From contig NZ_CP016210.1 in NCBI RefSeq assembly GCF_001682385.1, positions 3,162,001-3,226,000 of the forward strand: a stretch of 64,000 nucleotides of DNA, written 5' to 3'. Source of the stretch: Azoarcus olearius. GTDB taxonomy: Bacteria; Pseudomonadota; Gammaproteobacteria; Burkholderiales; Rhodocyclaceae. Below are positions 9,488 to 17,617 of this stretch, piece after piece (the stretch's first letter is position 1; every line of letters begins with the position of its first letter). Below the pieces are notes generated by a model. That model did no database searches. It saw only the letters and a program-made list of their open reading frames with translations, and was not told the DNA's origin. The position numbers were made by a program, and so were the translations under genes.

Positions 9488-10559
9488 CCACGCCGCCATG
9501 GCGCGCGCGCTCGCGCTCGCTGCCAACGGCCTCTGTACCACCACCCCCAATCCGCGCGTCGGCTGTGTGCTGGTACGCGACGGTGAGATCGTCGGCGAAG
9601 GCTGGCATCAGCGCGCCGGCGAAGCCCATGCCGAGGTCCATGCCCTGCGCGCCGCCGGCGAGCGTGCGGCAGGCGCCACGGCCTACGTCACGCTCGAACC
9701 CTGCTCCCACTTCGGCCGCACCCCGCCGTGCTGCGAGGCGCTGGTCGCAGCCGGCGTCCGCCGCGTCGTCGCGGCCATGGAAGACCCCAACCCGCTGGTC
9801 GCCGGCAGCGGCCTCGCGCGACTGCGCGCAGCCGGCATCGACACCGCCCACGGCCTGCTCGAAAGCGAGGCGCGCGAACTCAACATCGGCTTCATCTCGC
9901 GCATGACCCGCGGTCGTCCCTGGGTGCGGCTGAAAGCGGCGGCGACGCTCGACGGCAAGACCGCACTCGCCAATGGGGTCAGCCAGTGGATTACCGGAGA
10001 AGCCGCGCGCAGCGACGGCCATCGCTGGCGCGCGCGCGCCTGCGCCATCCTGACCGGGATCGGCACCGTACGCGAAGACGATCCCCAACTCACGGTGCGC
10101 GGGGTTCCGTGCGAACGCCAGCCGCTACGCGTCGTGGTGGATGCACGGCTCGAGATCGGGCGCGAAGCGCGCATCCTGCAGGGCGCGCCCGTCCTCATTG
10201 CCACGGCCATCGAAGAAGGCGAGCGCGCGGCGGAACTGCGCGCCGCCGGCCACGAAGTGCTGTCGCTCGCCAACGAGGCAGGCAAGGTTGCGCTGCCCGC
10301 ACTGCTGCAGGCGCTGGCAGCACGCGGCATCAACGAACTGCACGTCGAGGCCGGCTTCAAACTCAACGGCTCGTTGCTGCGCGAAGGGTGCGTGGACGAA
10401 CTGTTGCTGTATATGGCGCCGATGCTGGTCGGGGACAGTGCGCAGGGCATGTTCAACCTGAGCGCACTGACTTCGCTGGATCAGGCCCTGCGGCTCGACG
10501 TCCGGGATATGCGCCGGATCGGCGAAGACTTCCGCGTCCTAGCCCGCCTGCGCGCTTAG
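9468..10559 (+). CDS. ribD: riboflavin biosynthesis deaminase/reductase
   Basis: Bifunctional enzyme for the second and third steps of riboflavin synthesis: deamination, then NADPH reduction of the pyrimidine intermediate. The N-terminal deaminase has zinc ligands in HAEVHAL and [17 protein letters not shown]. The C-terminal reductase begins around residue 150 with [11 protein letters not shown]. The chosen start matches the family N-terminus ([16 protein letters not shown]) and overlaps nrdR by 20 bases, implying coupled translation. Length (363 residues) is normal. The rest of the rib pathway is not in the window. Confidence 0.95.
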   Translation: MTFSAADHAAMARALALAANGLCTTTPNPRVGCVLVRDGEIVGEGWHQRAGEAHAEVHALRAAGERAAGATAYVTLEPCSHFGRTPPCCEALVAAGVRRVVAAMEDPNPLVAGSGLARLRAAGIDTAHGLLESEARELNIGFISRMTRGRPWVRLKAAATLDGKTALANGVSQWITGEAARSDGHRWRARACAILTGIGTVREDDPQLTVRGVPCERQPLRVVVDARLEIGREARILQGAPVLIATAIEEGERAAELRAAGHEVLSLANEAGKVALPALLQALAARGINELHVEAGFKLNGSLLREGCVDELLLYMAPMLVGDSAQGMFNLSALTSLDQALRLDVRDMRRIGEDFRVLARLRA

Positions 10560-10572
10560 GCCGGCACCCCGG

Positions 10573-11322
10573 TCAGCGCTGCCCGCACACCGCGCAAGCG
10601 GCATCCTGCCCGAGCGACACGCTGCGCCACTCCATCGCCAGGCCATCGAGCAGCAGCAAGCGACCATTCAAGGTCTCCCCGCAGCCTGCGAGCAGCTTCA
10701 GCGCCTCCGCCGCCTGGGTGGCGCCGATGATGCCGGTGAGCGGCGCAAACACCCCCATCACCGCACAGCGCACTTCCTCCACGTCCTCACCCTCGGGAAA
10801 CAGGCAGTGGTAGCACGGACTGCCGGGCTTGCGCAGATCGAACACCGATACCTGTCCGTCGAAGCGGATCGCGGCGCCGGACACCAGCGGCTTGCGATGC
10901 TTCACGCAGGCGCGGTTGATTGCATGCCGGGTGACAAAGTTGTCAGAACAGTCGAGGACGACGTCCGCGAGCGCCACCTGCTCGTCGAGTGCAGCGCCCT
11001 CCAGGCGCTGGGCGAGTGCCTCCACCCGGGTCAGGGGATTGAGGCGCGCCAGCGTGTCCCGCCCCGATTCCACCTTCGGCCTCCCAATCCCGGTTTCGCT
11101 GTGCAGGATCTGGCGCTGCAGGTTGGTCAGGTCCACCGTGTCGCCATCGGCCAGCACCAGGGTGCCGACGCCGGCGGCCGCCAGATACATCGCGGCGGGC
11201 GACCCCAGCCCGCCCGCCCCCACGACCAGCACCCGCGCCGCCAGGATCGCCTCCTGCCCTTCCACCCCGATCTCCGGCAGCAGGATGTGGCGGCTGTAGC
11301 GCAGCAACTGGTCGTCGTTCAT
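10573..11322 (-). CDS. moeB: MoeB/ThiF-family adenylyltransferase
   Basis: E1-like enzyme that adenylates the C-terminal Gly of a small sulfur-carrier protein (MoaD for molybdopterin or ThiS for thiamine). The sequence shows the nucleotide loop VVGAGGLGSPAAMYL, the LADGDTVDLTNLQRQILH block, a structural zinc site of two CxxC pairs (CYHC and CAVC), and RCAVMGVFAPLTGIIG around the possible thiol-transfer Cys. It is 249 residues, with no rhodanese extension. moeA is encoded at 26628, which slightly favours the Moco role; ThiF or HesA remain possible. Confidence 0.85.
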   Translation of the reverse strand: MNDDQLLRYSRHILLPEIGVEGQEAILAARVLVVGAGGLGSPAAMYLAAAGVGTLVLADGDTVDLTNLQRQILHSETGIGRPKVESGRDTLARLNPLTRVEALAQRLEGAALDEQVALADVVLDCSDNFVTRHAINRACVKHRKPLVSGAAIRFDGQVSVFDLRKPGSPCYHCLFPEGEDVEEVRCAVMGVFAPLTGIIGATQAAEALKLLAGCGETLNGRLLLLDGLAMEWRSVSLGQDAACAVCGQR

Positions 11323-11418
11323 GGCAAGGTCCGGAAAGCGGCGGCACGCAGGGCGGGCCGGAGGATGGCGAAAAGCGGTGGAATGCTCAGCCGCGCGATG
11401 GGCACGGCTGCAAAGGGG

Positions 11419-11877
11419 TCAGCGGTACTCGCGCAGTTCGGGCGGAGCGTCGTCATGGTCACCGTGCGGATGGTGGCTCCACGCCTGCACATAGACCGCG
11501 TTCGACTGCTTGAGCAGGCGCTCGGGCGACAGCAGGTTGTGACGCTGCGTCTCTTCACAGAAATACACCAGGGCGCGGGTGAGACGCGAATACAGGCTGC
11601 CGTCCAGCACGAAGCCGGCATTGGCGAGCGCGGTTTCCAGCATCTCCAGACTGTGCTCGAGCACCGAGTACCGCACCCTCAGCGCGGGGCGCGGCGGCAA
11701 CGGTTCGACTTCGACGCCCGCCACTGCCGCCAGCGCGCGCCGCGCCTGCTCGACCTGGCCCGGGGGCAGCTTCTTGAAGCGGATTTCCCGACACTTGTAG
11801 ATGCCTGCATTCGCCCCGGCCACCGGGGGATGATCGTGATGCCTGCCCGCCAGGCGGTATGCCGTTTCAGGACGCAT
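11419..11877 (-). CDS. uncharacterised 152-residue protein with HMA-like fold pattern
   Basis: I do not recognise a named family. Residues about 33-95 show an alternating strand/helix pattern (REIRFKKLPPG, then VEQARRALAAVAGVEVEPLP, LRVRYSVLEHSLEMLETALANAGFVLDG) that resembles the ferredoxin-like heavy-metal-associated fold but lacks its CxxC metal site. The N-terminus is His-rich (GRHHDHPP) and the C-terminus again (SHHPHGDHDD), which could bind metal. It lies 20 bases downstream of the S41 protease gene and upstream of the MoeB-like gene, all on the reverse strand. Confidence 0.55.
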   Translation of the reverse strand: MRPETAYRLAGRHHDHPPVAGANAGIYKCREIRFKKLPPGQVEQARRALAAVAGVEVEPLPPRPALRVRYSVLEHSLEMLETALANAGFVLDGSLYSRLTRALVYFCEETQRHNLLSPERLLKQSNAVYVQAWSHHPHGDHDDAPPELREYR

Positions 11878-11897
11878 GACGACCTCCCCCGAATGTC

Positions 11898-13277
11898 TTA
11901 TTTCTTATTCTGGACGATCTGCAGTCCCTTGAGCAGGTTGATCGCCTGCGCGAGCTGGTTGTCGTCCTTGCCCGCGATCTCGAAGCGCGGCTGCGCCTCG
12001 TCGTCGTCCTCGCCCGGCTTGTGCTCGCCGTTCTTGGTGGCCTGCAGCTTGCGCTCGGCCTCCGGGTCGCGGTCGTTGCCGAGGTGGCCCTGGAGGTCCG
12101 CCTCGCGCACGCGGCGCGCAGAACCGTTGGCGCCTTCCTCGACCACGATGTCGGGCTCGATACCCTTGGCCTGGATGGAGCGGCCACTGGGCGTGTAGTA
12201 GCGTGCGGTGGTCAGCTTGATCGCGGTGTTGCTGTTGAGCGGCAGGATGGTCTGCACCGACCCCTTGCCGAAAGTCTGGGTGCCCATCACGACGGCGCGC
12301 TTGTGATCCTGCAGCGCGCCGGCAACGATCTCCGACGCGGACGCCGAACCACCGTTGACCAGCACCACCATCGGCACGTCCTTGATGCCGCGCGGCAGCG
12401 CCTTCAGGTAGTCGTCACGCGAGCCGCGGAGATAGTCCTCCGGGGTGGCGCGGTACTGGCGCTTGGCATCCTCGGTACGGCCGTCGGTAGAGACCACCTG
12501 GGCCTCCGGCGGCAGGAAGGCCGCCGCCACGCCGACCGCGCCATTCAACAACCCGCCCGGATCGTTGCGCAGGTCGAGCACCAGCCCCTTGAGCTGCCCT
12601 TCCTTGCTCAGCTTGTCGAGGTGCTGCACCAGCGAGGCCCCGGTGTTTTCCTGGAACTGGGCGACCCGCACATAACCATAGCCGGGTTCGATGACCTTGG
12701 ACTTGACGCTCTGCACCTTGATGACTTCGCGCGTCAGCGTCAGCACGATGGGACGCGACTCGCCCTTGCGCATGATGGTGAGGGTGATGTCGGTCTTGGG
12801 CTTGCCGCGCATGCGCTTGACGGCGTCGTTGAGGTTCATGCCCTTTACCGGCGTGTCGTCGAGCTTGACGATCAGGTCGCCCGCCTTGACTCCGGCGCGG
12901 TAAGCCGGCGTGTCCTCGATCGGCGACACCACCTTGACGAAGCCGTCCTCCATGCCGACCTCGATGCCGAGGCCGCCAAACTCGCCCTGGGTGCCGACCT
13001 GCAGGTCCTTGAAGGCTTCGGCATCGAGATAGGCGGAATGCGGATCGAGCCCGCTGAGCATGCCGCTGATCGCGTGAGTGACGAGTTTCTTGTCCTCGAC
13101 CGGCTCGACATAGCCCTGCTTGATGGCGTTGAAGACGTCTGCGAAGGCGCGCAATTCCTCCACGGGCAGCGGCGCGAGCGCGGCCTTGTCGGCATTGGCC
13201 GAGAAATTGAGACTGATCATCACGCCGGCCACGACGCCAGTCATGACGAGGCCGAACTGTTTCAGCTTGCTGCCCAT
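11898..13277 (-). CDS. ctpA: S41 family C-terminal processing peptidase
   Basis: Periplasmic PDZ-protease of the CtpA/Prc type that trims or degrades envelope proteins from their C-termini. Residues 1-30 form a signal or anchor (GLVMTGVVAGVMISLNFSANA). A PDZ domain follows at about 90-170 (GGLGIEVGMEDGFVKVVSPIEDTPA spans its core). The catalytic Ser is in GGSASASEIVAGAL and the Lys in TFGKGSVQT. Length is 459 residues. The C-terminus is acidic and charged (EHKPGEDDDEAQ). The EnvC-like gene is next upstream, and gpmA before that; ctpA-envC-gpmA is a common proteobacterial order. Confidence 0.92.
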   Translation of the reverse strand: MGSKLKQFGLVMTGVVAGVMISLNFSANADKAALAPLPVEELRAFADVFNAIKQGYVEPVEDKKLVTHAISGMLSGLDPHSAYLDAEAFKDLQVGTQGEFGGLGIEVGMEDGFVKVVSPIEDTPAYRAGVKAGDLIVKLDDTPVKGMNLNDAVKRMRGKPKTDITLTIMRKGESRPIVLTLTREVIKVQSVKSKVIEPGYGYVRVAQFQENTGASLVQHLDKLSKEGQLKGLVLDLRNDPGGLLNGAVGVAAAFLPPEAQVVSTDGRTEDAKRQYRATPEDYLRGSRDDYLKALPRGIKDVPMVVLVNGGSASASEIVAGALQDHKRAVVMGTQTFGKGSVQTILPLNSNTAIKLTTARYYTPSGRSIQAKGIEPDIVVEEGANGSARRVREADLQGHLGNDRDPEAERKLQATKNGEHKPGEDDDEAQPRFEIAGKDDNQLAQAINLLKGLQIVQNKK

Positions 13278-13338
13278 GAAAACTCCAACGGAGAAAATAC
13301 GTTCGCGGCGTCCCGGCGGGGCCGGTCTGCCGCACTTG

Positions 13339-14673
13339 CTAGTTCAAGCGCACCCACTGCAGGGGATCGACCGGCCGCCCCTGGTGGCGAATCTCGAAAT
13401 ACAGTCCGGCCTCCGGACCGCCTCCGCTCGCGCCGACGCTGGCCAACGCCTCGCCGCCGGCAACAGTATCGCCAACGACCTTCAGCAAGGCATCGTTGTT
13501 GCCGTACACCGAGAGGTAGTCGCCGCCGTGATCGACGATCAACAGATTGCCATAACCGCGCAGCCAATCGGAAAAAACCACCTCGCCAGCCGCCACCGCG
13601 CGAACTTCGGTGCCGTTGCCCGCACGGATGAAAACGCCCTTCCAGGTGGTTCCGCCGTCGGCCCTTGGAGCGCCGAAGCGTCCGATCAGTTCGCCTCGCA
13701 CCGGAAAGCGCAATTGCCCGCGCAGCTGCGAGAACGCGACCCCGGCGGGCGTGGCCGCGGCGTGCTGCCTCACTTCGCCCACTACGGGTTCTGAGCGCCG
13801 TCCGCGCGGCGCCTGTGGCGTCGTGCTGCCGCTCGAAGCGCTCTCGCGCGCCCGCGCCGCCGCCGCAGCGGCCGCGGCCTGCCGCTCCGCGGCGAGACGG
13901 GCCGCAGCCTGGCGCGCGGCCTGTTCGCGCGCACGCTGCACCAGCGTGTCGATCAGCTTGGAGAGCCGCTGCTCATCCTGCCGGAGCGCGCTGACCTCGC
14001 GTTGCTGGTTCTTGAGCTGATCCGAAACCGCCGCCAGCGCTTCCCGCCGCACCTCCTGCAGGGCCGCGAGTTCGCCGTGCCGTGATTGCTGGGTGCGCTC
14101 GACGGCCAGCAGGTTCTCGCGCCGCATCGCGATTTCACCCGCGCGGTTTGCCTTCTCGCGCAGGTCGGTGCGCAGGCTTTCGATCAGCCCGAGGCGCGCC
14201 TTGCCGAGATGCTCCAGATAGTAGGCGTCGCGCGCGAGCTGGTTGGGGTCGCGGGTGGACAGCAGCGGCGCCACCCCGTCAGCGCCACCGTACATGTAAT
14301 GCCGGCGCAGCCACTCCGCCAGTTCGCCCTGGCGCGACGCGATGCGCGCCTCGACCTCGCGCTGTTCGGCCTCCAGCAGCGCCAGCTTGCGCTCGGCATC
14401 CTGCTTCTGCGCCGCCAGCTCGCGCAGGCTGCGCTGAACCCGCGACACCTCGCGCTCGGCCTCGGCAAGCGCGTTGGCCGAGGCCGAACGCGAGGCCTCG
14501 GTCTGGCTCATTTCCTTCTGCAGATCGCGAATCTTGCGCTTGAGGTCGTCGAGGTCGGAGCGACGCTCGGCGATGTCGGACGCCGGTTCGTTGGCCCGCA
14601 CGGGCTGCTGGGGCGACGCCACCACCAGCAGCGCCGCCAGGCCGAGCGCGGCGGAGCGCCGCAGGTGCAACAT
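13339..14673 (-). CDS. envC: EnvC-like murein hydrolase activator
   Basis: A 444-residue periplasmic protein with a signal peptide (LGLAALLVVASPQQPVRA), a long coiled coil (about 35-270, rich in Ala, Arg, Glu and Gln) and a C-terminal LytM/M23 domain (GRFGAPRADGGTTWKGVFI to FEIRHQGRPVDPLQW). Zinc-binding residues of active M23 peptidases look replaced: Trp-Lys stands where HxGxD is expected and Leu-Tyr-Phe-Glu where HxH is expected. This is normal for EnvC, which activates N-acetylmuramoyl-L-alanine amidases at the septum and is not itself a peptidase. It lies between ctpA and gpmA. Confidence 0.88.
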   Translation of the reverse strand: MLHLRRSAALGLAALLVVASPQQPVRANEPASDIAERRSDLDDLKRKIRDLQKEMSQTEASRSASANALAEAEREVSRVQRSLRELAAQKQDAERKLALLEAEQREVEARIASRQGELAEWLRRHYMYGGADGVAPLLSTRDPNQLARDAYYLEHLGKARLGLIESLRTDLREKANRAGEIAMRRENLLAVERTQQSRHGELAALQEVRREALAAVSDQLKNQQREVSALRQDEQRLSKLIDTLVQRAREQAARQAAARLAAERQAAAAAAAARARESASSGSTTPQAPRGRRSEPVVGEVRQHAAATPAGVAFSQLRGQLRFPVRGELIGRFGAPRADGGTTWKGVFIRAGNGTEVRAVAAGEVVFSDWLRGYGNLLIVDHGGDYLSVYGNNDALLKVVGDTVAGGEALASVGASGGGPEAGLYFEIRHQGRPVDPLQWVRLN

Positions 14674-14695
14674 GGGAGGAAGGTTCCGGTCCGCG

Positions 14696-15445
14696 TCAGC
14701 CCTTTGCCTTGCCCTGCCCGGCCACGGCGGCCTGAGCCGCGCGGATGGTGTCCTCGTCGGCGAGGTAGTAGCTCTTGACCGGCTTGAGGTTCACATCAAG
14801 TTCATAGACCAGCGGCTGCGCCGTGGGAATATTGAGCCCGACGATGTCGCCGTCGGAAATGCCATCGAGGTACTTGATGAGGGCGCGCAGGCTGTTGCCG
14901 TGCGCCGCGATCAGGATCCGGCGGCCGGAGAGGATCTGCGGCACGATCACGGTTTCCCAGTACGGCACGACGCGAGCCACGGTGTCGGCCAGGCATTCGG
15001 TGCGCGGGAAGCGCGCGCGCGGCAGCGAACCGTAGCGCGGATCGTCATAGTTCAGACGCTCGTCGCCTTCTTCCAGCGCCGGCGGCGGGATGTCGTAGGA
15101 ACGGCGCCACACCAGCACCTGGTCGTCGCCGAACTTGGCTGCCGTCTCGGCCTTGTTCAGGCCCTGCAGCGCGCCGTAGTGACGTTCGTTCAGGCGCCAC
15201 GAATGCTCGACCGGCAGCCACAGCGCGTCGAGTTCCTCGAGCACGATGTTCAGCGTCTTGTTGGCGCGCTTGAGCACCGACGTGAAGGCGAGATCGAAGC
15301 TGTAGCCTTCGCGCTTGAGCAACTGGCCCGCCGCGCGGGCCTCGCCCACCCCGAGTTCGGTGAGGTCGACGTCGGTCCAGCCGGTGAAGCGGTTTTCCTT
15401 GTTCCAGGTGGATTCACCGTGGCGAAGCAGGACGATCTTGTACAT
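14696..15445 (-). CDS. gpmA: 2,3-bisphosphoglycerate-dependent phosphoglycerate mutase
   Basis: Glycolytic enzyme interconverting 3- and 2-phosphoglycerate. The 249 residues starting at ATG 15445 ([15 protein letters not shown]) match the dPGM family from end to end. His9 is the phosphorylated nucleophile, followed by the [12 protein letters not shown] block, the [13 protein letters not shown] block and the second His in [10 protein letters not shown]. The frame is open for a further 16 codons upstream, but the family N-terminus fixes the start. Together with pgk, gap, pyk and fba at 39-46 kb it completes much of lower glycolysis. Confidence 0.96.
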   Translation of the reverse strand: MYKIVLLRHGESTWNKENRFTGWTDVDLTELGVGEARAAGQLLKREGYSFDLAFTSVLKRANKTLNIVLEELDALWLPVEHSWRLNERHYGALQGLNKAETAAKFGDDQVLVWRRSYDIPPPALEEGDERLNYDDPRYGSLPRARFPRTECLADTVARVVPYWETVIVPQILSGRRILIAAHGNSLRALIKYLDGISDGDIVGLNIPTAQPLVYELDVNLKPVKSYYLADEDTIRAAQAAVAGQGKAKG

Positions 15446-15590
15446 GGGAAATCGGATCCGGTTGAATGATGAACGAAGGCCTGGGCACAGCACGCTGCCG
15501 CGCGCATGGCAAAATCATGCGCCTGCCCAAGGCGAGCAAGAGACAGGGCCGATATTTTATACTAACGACTTTCGCTCTCCGGGCCTTCCC

Positions 15591-15920
15591 GTGAACAAAG
15601 ACAACATCCTCACGCTGATCGACAAGCATGAGCACATCGAAACCGCGGCGCGCGCGCTGAAGGCCATCGCACACCCGCTGCGGCTTAAGATCCTGTGCGT
15701 GCTCGGCGAAGGCGAAGCCTGCGTGCAGGATATCGTCGAGGCGGTGGGCACCTCGCAGAGCAATATCTCCCAGCATCTGGCCATCCTTCGCGACAAGGGC
15801 GTGCTGCAGACCCGCAAGGACGCCAACCGCGTTTATTACCGCGTGGGCGACCAGCGCACGCTGCAGCTCATCGTGCTGATGCGCGAAGTCTTCTGCGGCG
15901 TCGCGCCCGGCATCGACTGA
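15591..15920 (+). CDS. ArsR-family regulator with a BigR/SqrR-like cysteine pair
   Basis: A 109-residue winged-helix repressor. The recognition helix region is SQSNISQHLAILRDKGVL (55-72), followed by the wing TRKDANRVYYRV. The canonical metal motif ELCVCDL is absent. Cys36 (in KILCVLGEGE) and Cys102 (in EVFCGV) are 66 residues apart, the same spacing I recall for the sulfane-sulfur-sensing pair of SqrR and BigR. GTG 15591 fits the family start. The next genes encode a rhodanese and a glutaredoxin, which suits reactive-sulfur control. An AT-rich TTTTATACTAACG stretch just upstream may hold its promoter or operator. Confidence 0.8.
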   Translation: MNKDNILTLIDKHEHIETAARALKAIAHPLRLKILCVLGEGEACVQDIVEAVGTSQSNISQHLAILRDKGVLQTRKDANRVYYRVGDQRTLQLIVLMREVFCGVAPGID

Positions 15921-15955
15921 ACGCGCCCATCGATCAACCCAACCGGAGCTTTTCC

Positions 15956-16372
15956 TTGGAATTCCTGCAACAGAACTGGCACTGGGCCGCGCTTGCCGCC
16001 GCAAGCGGCGCCTGGCTGCTGGTGGACCTCGTCCGCAACAAGGGTGACCGCACCCAGATCTCCCCGGTAGAAGCCACGCTGCTGATCAATCGCGAGGACG
16101 CGGTGGTGGTCGACGTGCGCGACGAGGCCGAATTTACCCGCGGCCACATCCCCAATGCGCGCCACCTGCCGCTGAACGACCTCACCCGGCGCAGCGCGGA
16201 ACTCGAAAAGTTCAAGGGCCGTCCCATCATTCTGTATTGCGCCAGCGGCAGCCGCTCCGCCAGCGCCCTTGCCCAACTGAAGAAGGCCGGCTTCGACAAG
16301 CTCCATAATCTGCGCGGCGGCATGATGGAGTGGGAAAAGGCCGGCCAGCCGATTACCAGGAAGAAGAAATGA
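15956..16372 (+). CDS. membrane-anchored rhodanese (YibN-like)
   Basis: A 138-residue protein with one N-terminal membrane helix (about 8-26, HWAALAAASGAWLLVDLV) and a single rhodanese domain. The active-site loop is CASGSRSA. It moves sulfane sulfur between thiols, presumably on the cytoplasmic face. No ATG is available at a sensible position; TTG at 15956 follows a CGGAG site and gives the family N-terminus MEFLQQNWHW. The stop overlaps the glutaredoxin start (ATGA). Its position directly after the ArsR-type regulator suggests regulation by it. Confidence 0.85.
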   Translation: MEFLQQNWHWAALAAASGAWLLVDLVRNKGDRTQISPVEATLLINREDAVVVDVRDEAEFTRGHIPNARHLPLNDLTRRSAELEKFKGRPIILYCASGSRSASALAQLKKAGFDKLHNLRGGMMEWEKAGQPITRKKK

Positions 16373-16641
16373 GCACCTCGTCCATCCGCATGTACGCGAC
16401 GGCCGTCTGTCCCTACTGCGTTCGCGCCGAACAGTTGCTGCGCCGCAAGGGCGTCACCGCGATCGACAAGATCCGCATCGACCTCGATCCGGCGCGCCGC
16501 GATGAGATGATGGAGCTGACCGGCCGCCGCACGGTGCCGCAGATTTTCATCGGCGATCTCCACGTCGGCGGATGCGACGACCTTTACGAGCTGGACCGCA
16601 GCGGCGGCCTTGACCCGCTGCTTGCCAAGCTGGCGGGCTGA
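16369..16641 (+). CDS. grxC: glutaredoxin 3
   Basis: A 90-residue dithiol glutaredoxin that reduces protein disulfides and glutathione mixed disulfides. The active site is C14-P-Y-C17, followed by the cis-Pro motif TVPQIFI and the glutathione-binding VGGCDDLYEL. The start ATG at 16369 overlaps the rhodanese stop by four bases, so the two are co-translated. secB follows after 69 bases, an arrangement (rhodanese-grxC-secB-gpsA) widely kept in proteobacteria. Confidence 0.94.
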   Translation: MSTSSIRMYATAVCPYCVRAEQLLRRKGVTAIDKIRIDLDPARRDEMMELTGRRTVPQIFIGDLHVGGCDDLYELDRSGGLDPLLAKLAG

Positions 16642-16710
16642 GTCCCGCCGCCCCACCCCGCAACCTCCACCCGCATTTCCTTAACCCAGCCGTATCCCAC
16701 AGGCCATCCC

Positions 16711-17166
16711 ATGACCGAAAACGCCCAGCCGATGTTCTCCATCGAAAAGATCTACATCAAGGATCTTTCGCTCGAAGTCCCCAACGCACCGAAGATCTTC
16801 CTGGAGCGCGACACGCCGCAGATCAGCGTGCAACTGCGCACCGAGGGCAACACGGTGGACGAAGGCCTGTACGAAGTGACGCTGACCGTGACCGTGTCGG
16901 CCACGCTTGGCGAAGACCGCTCGGTGTTCCTGGTCGAGGTTGCCCAGGCGGGCGTGTTCCAGATCCGCAACGTGCCGCCCGCCGAACTCGAGCCGGTGAT
17001 GATGATCGGCTGCCCCAACATCCTGTTCCCGTACGCCCGCGAAGCCGTTTCCGCGGCGGTCAGCCGTGCCGGCTTCCAGCCGATCGTGCTCGCGCCGGTA
17101 AACTTCGAAGCGCTCTACCAGCAACAACAAGCTGCCAAGGAAGGCGGCGACGTCGCCATCCAGTAA
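16711..17166 (+). CDS. secB: protein-export chaperone SecB
   Basis: Homotetrameric cytosolic chaperone that holds unfolded precursors and delivers them to SecA. The 151-residue sequence shows FSIEKIYIKDLSLEVPNAP near the N-terminus and the highly conserved GCPNILFPYAREAVSAAVSRAGFQP block (about 94-119), with a hydrophobic C-terminus (LAPVNFEALYQQQQ). Four bases separate it from the SH3-domain protein. Confidence 0.96.
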   Translation: MTENAQPMFSIEKIYIKDLSLEVPNAPKIFLERDTPQISVQLRTEGNTVDEGLYEVTLTVTVSATLGEDRSVFLVEVAQAGVFQIRNVPPAELEPVMMIGCPNILFPYAREAVSAAVSRAGFQPIVLAPVNFEALYQQQQAAKEGGDVAIQ

Positions 17167-17170
17167 GCCC

Positions 17171-17617
17171 ATGCTCACGTCCAGTCTTCGCCTTGCCCTC
17201 TCGATCGCGCTCGCCGGCGCGTGCGGGGCCGCCCACGCGATCGAGTATCGCTCGGTCGCCGAGCCCGCAATCCTCTACGACACGCCGTCCGACAAGGGCC
17301 ACAAGCTCTACGTGATCGGTGCGGGCACGCCGGTGGAGGTCGTGGTGTCGCTGGACAAATGGGTCAAGGTCCGCGACCCCGGCGGCGCCCTCACCTGGAT
17401 CGAACGGCGCGCCCTCGCCGAGCGGCGCACCGTCATCGTCACCGCGGCGCGGGCCGCTGTCCGCCAGCAACCGGCGGGCGACGCGCCGGTCGTGTTCGAA
17501 GCAGCGAAGGACGTCGTGCTCGAACACGCGGCTGCCCCGGCCGACGGCTGGGTCAGGGTCCGCCACCCCGATGGCGCCAGCGGTTTCGTGCGCGTCACCG
17601 AGGTCTGGGGCCTTTGA
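17171..17617 (+). CDS. exported protein with two bacterial SH3-like repeats
   Basis: A 148-residue protein with a signal peptide (LRLALSIALAGACGAAHA, cut near residue 24). Two SH3b-type modules follow: about 25-82 (DTPSDKGHKLYVIGAGTPVEVV, WVKVRDPGG) and 84-148 (AAVRQQPAGDAPVVFEA, WVRVRHPDGASGFV). Similar proteins bind peptidoglycan or act as envelope adaptors, but the specific role is unknown. Its TGA shares bases with the TTG start of gpsA, so the pair is translationally coupled between secB and gpsA. Confidence 0.78.
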   Translation: MLTSSLRLALSIALAGACGAAHAIEYRSVAEPAILYDTPSDKGHKLYVIGAGTPVEVVVSLDKWVKVRDPGGALTWIERRALAERRTVIVTAARAAVRQQPAGDAPVVFEAAKDVVLEHAAAPADGWVRVRHPDGASGFVRVTEVWGL

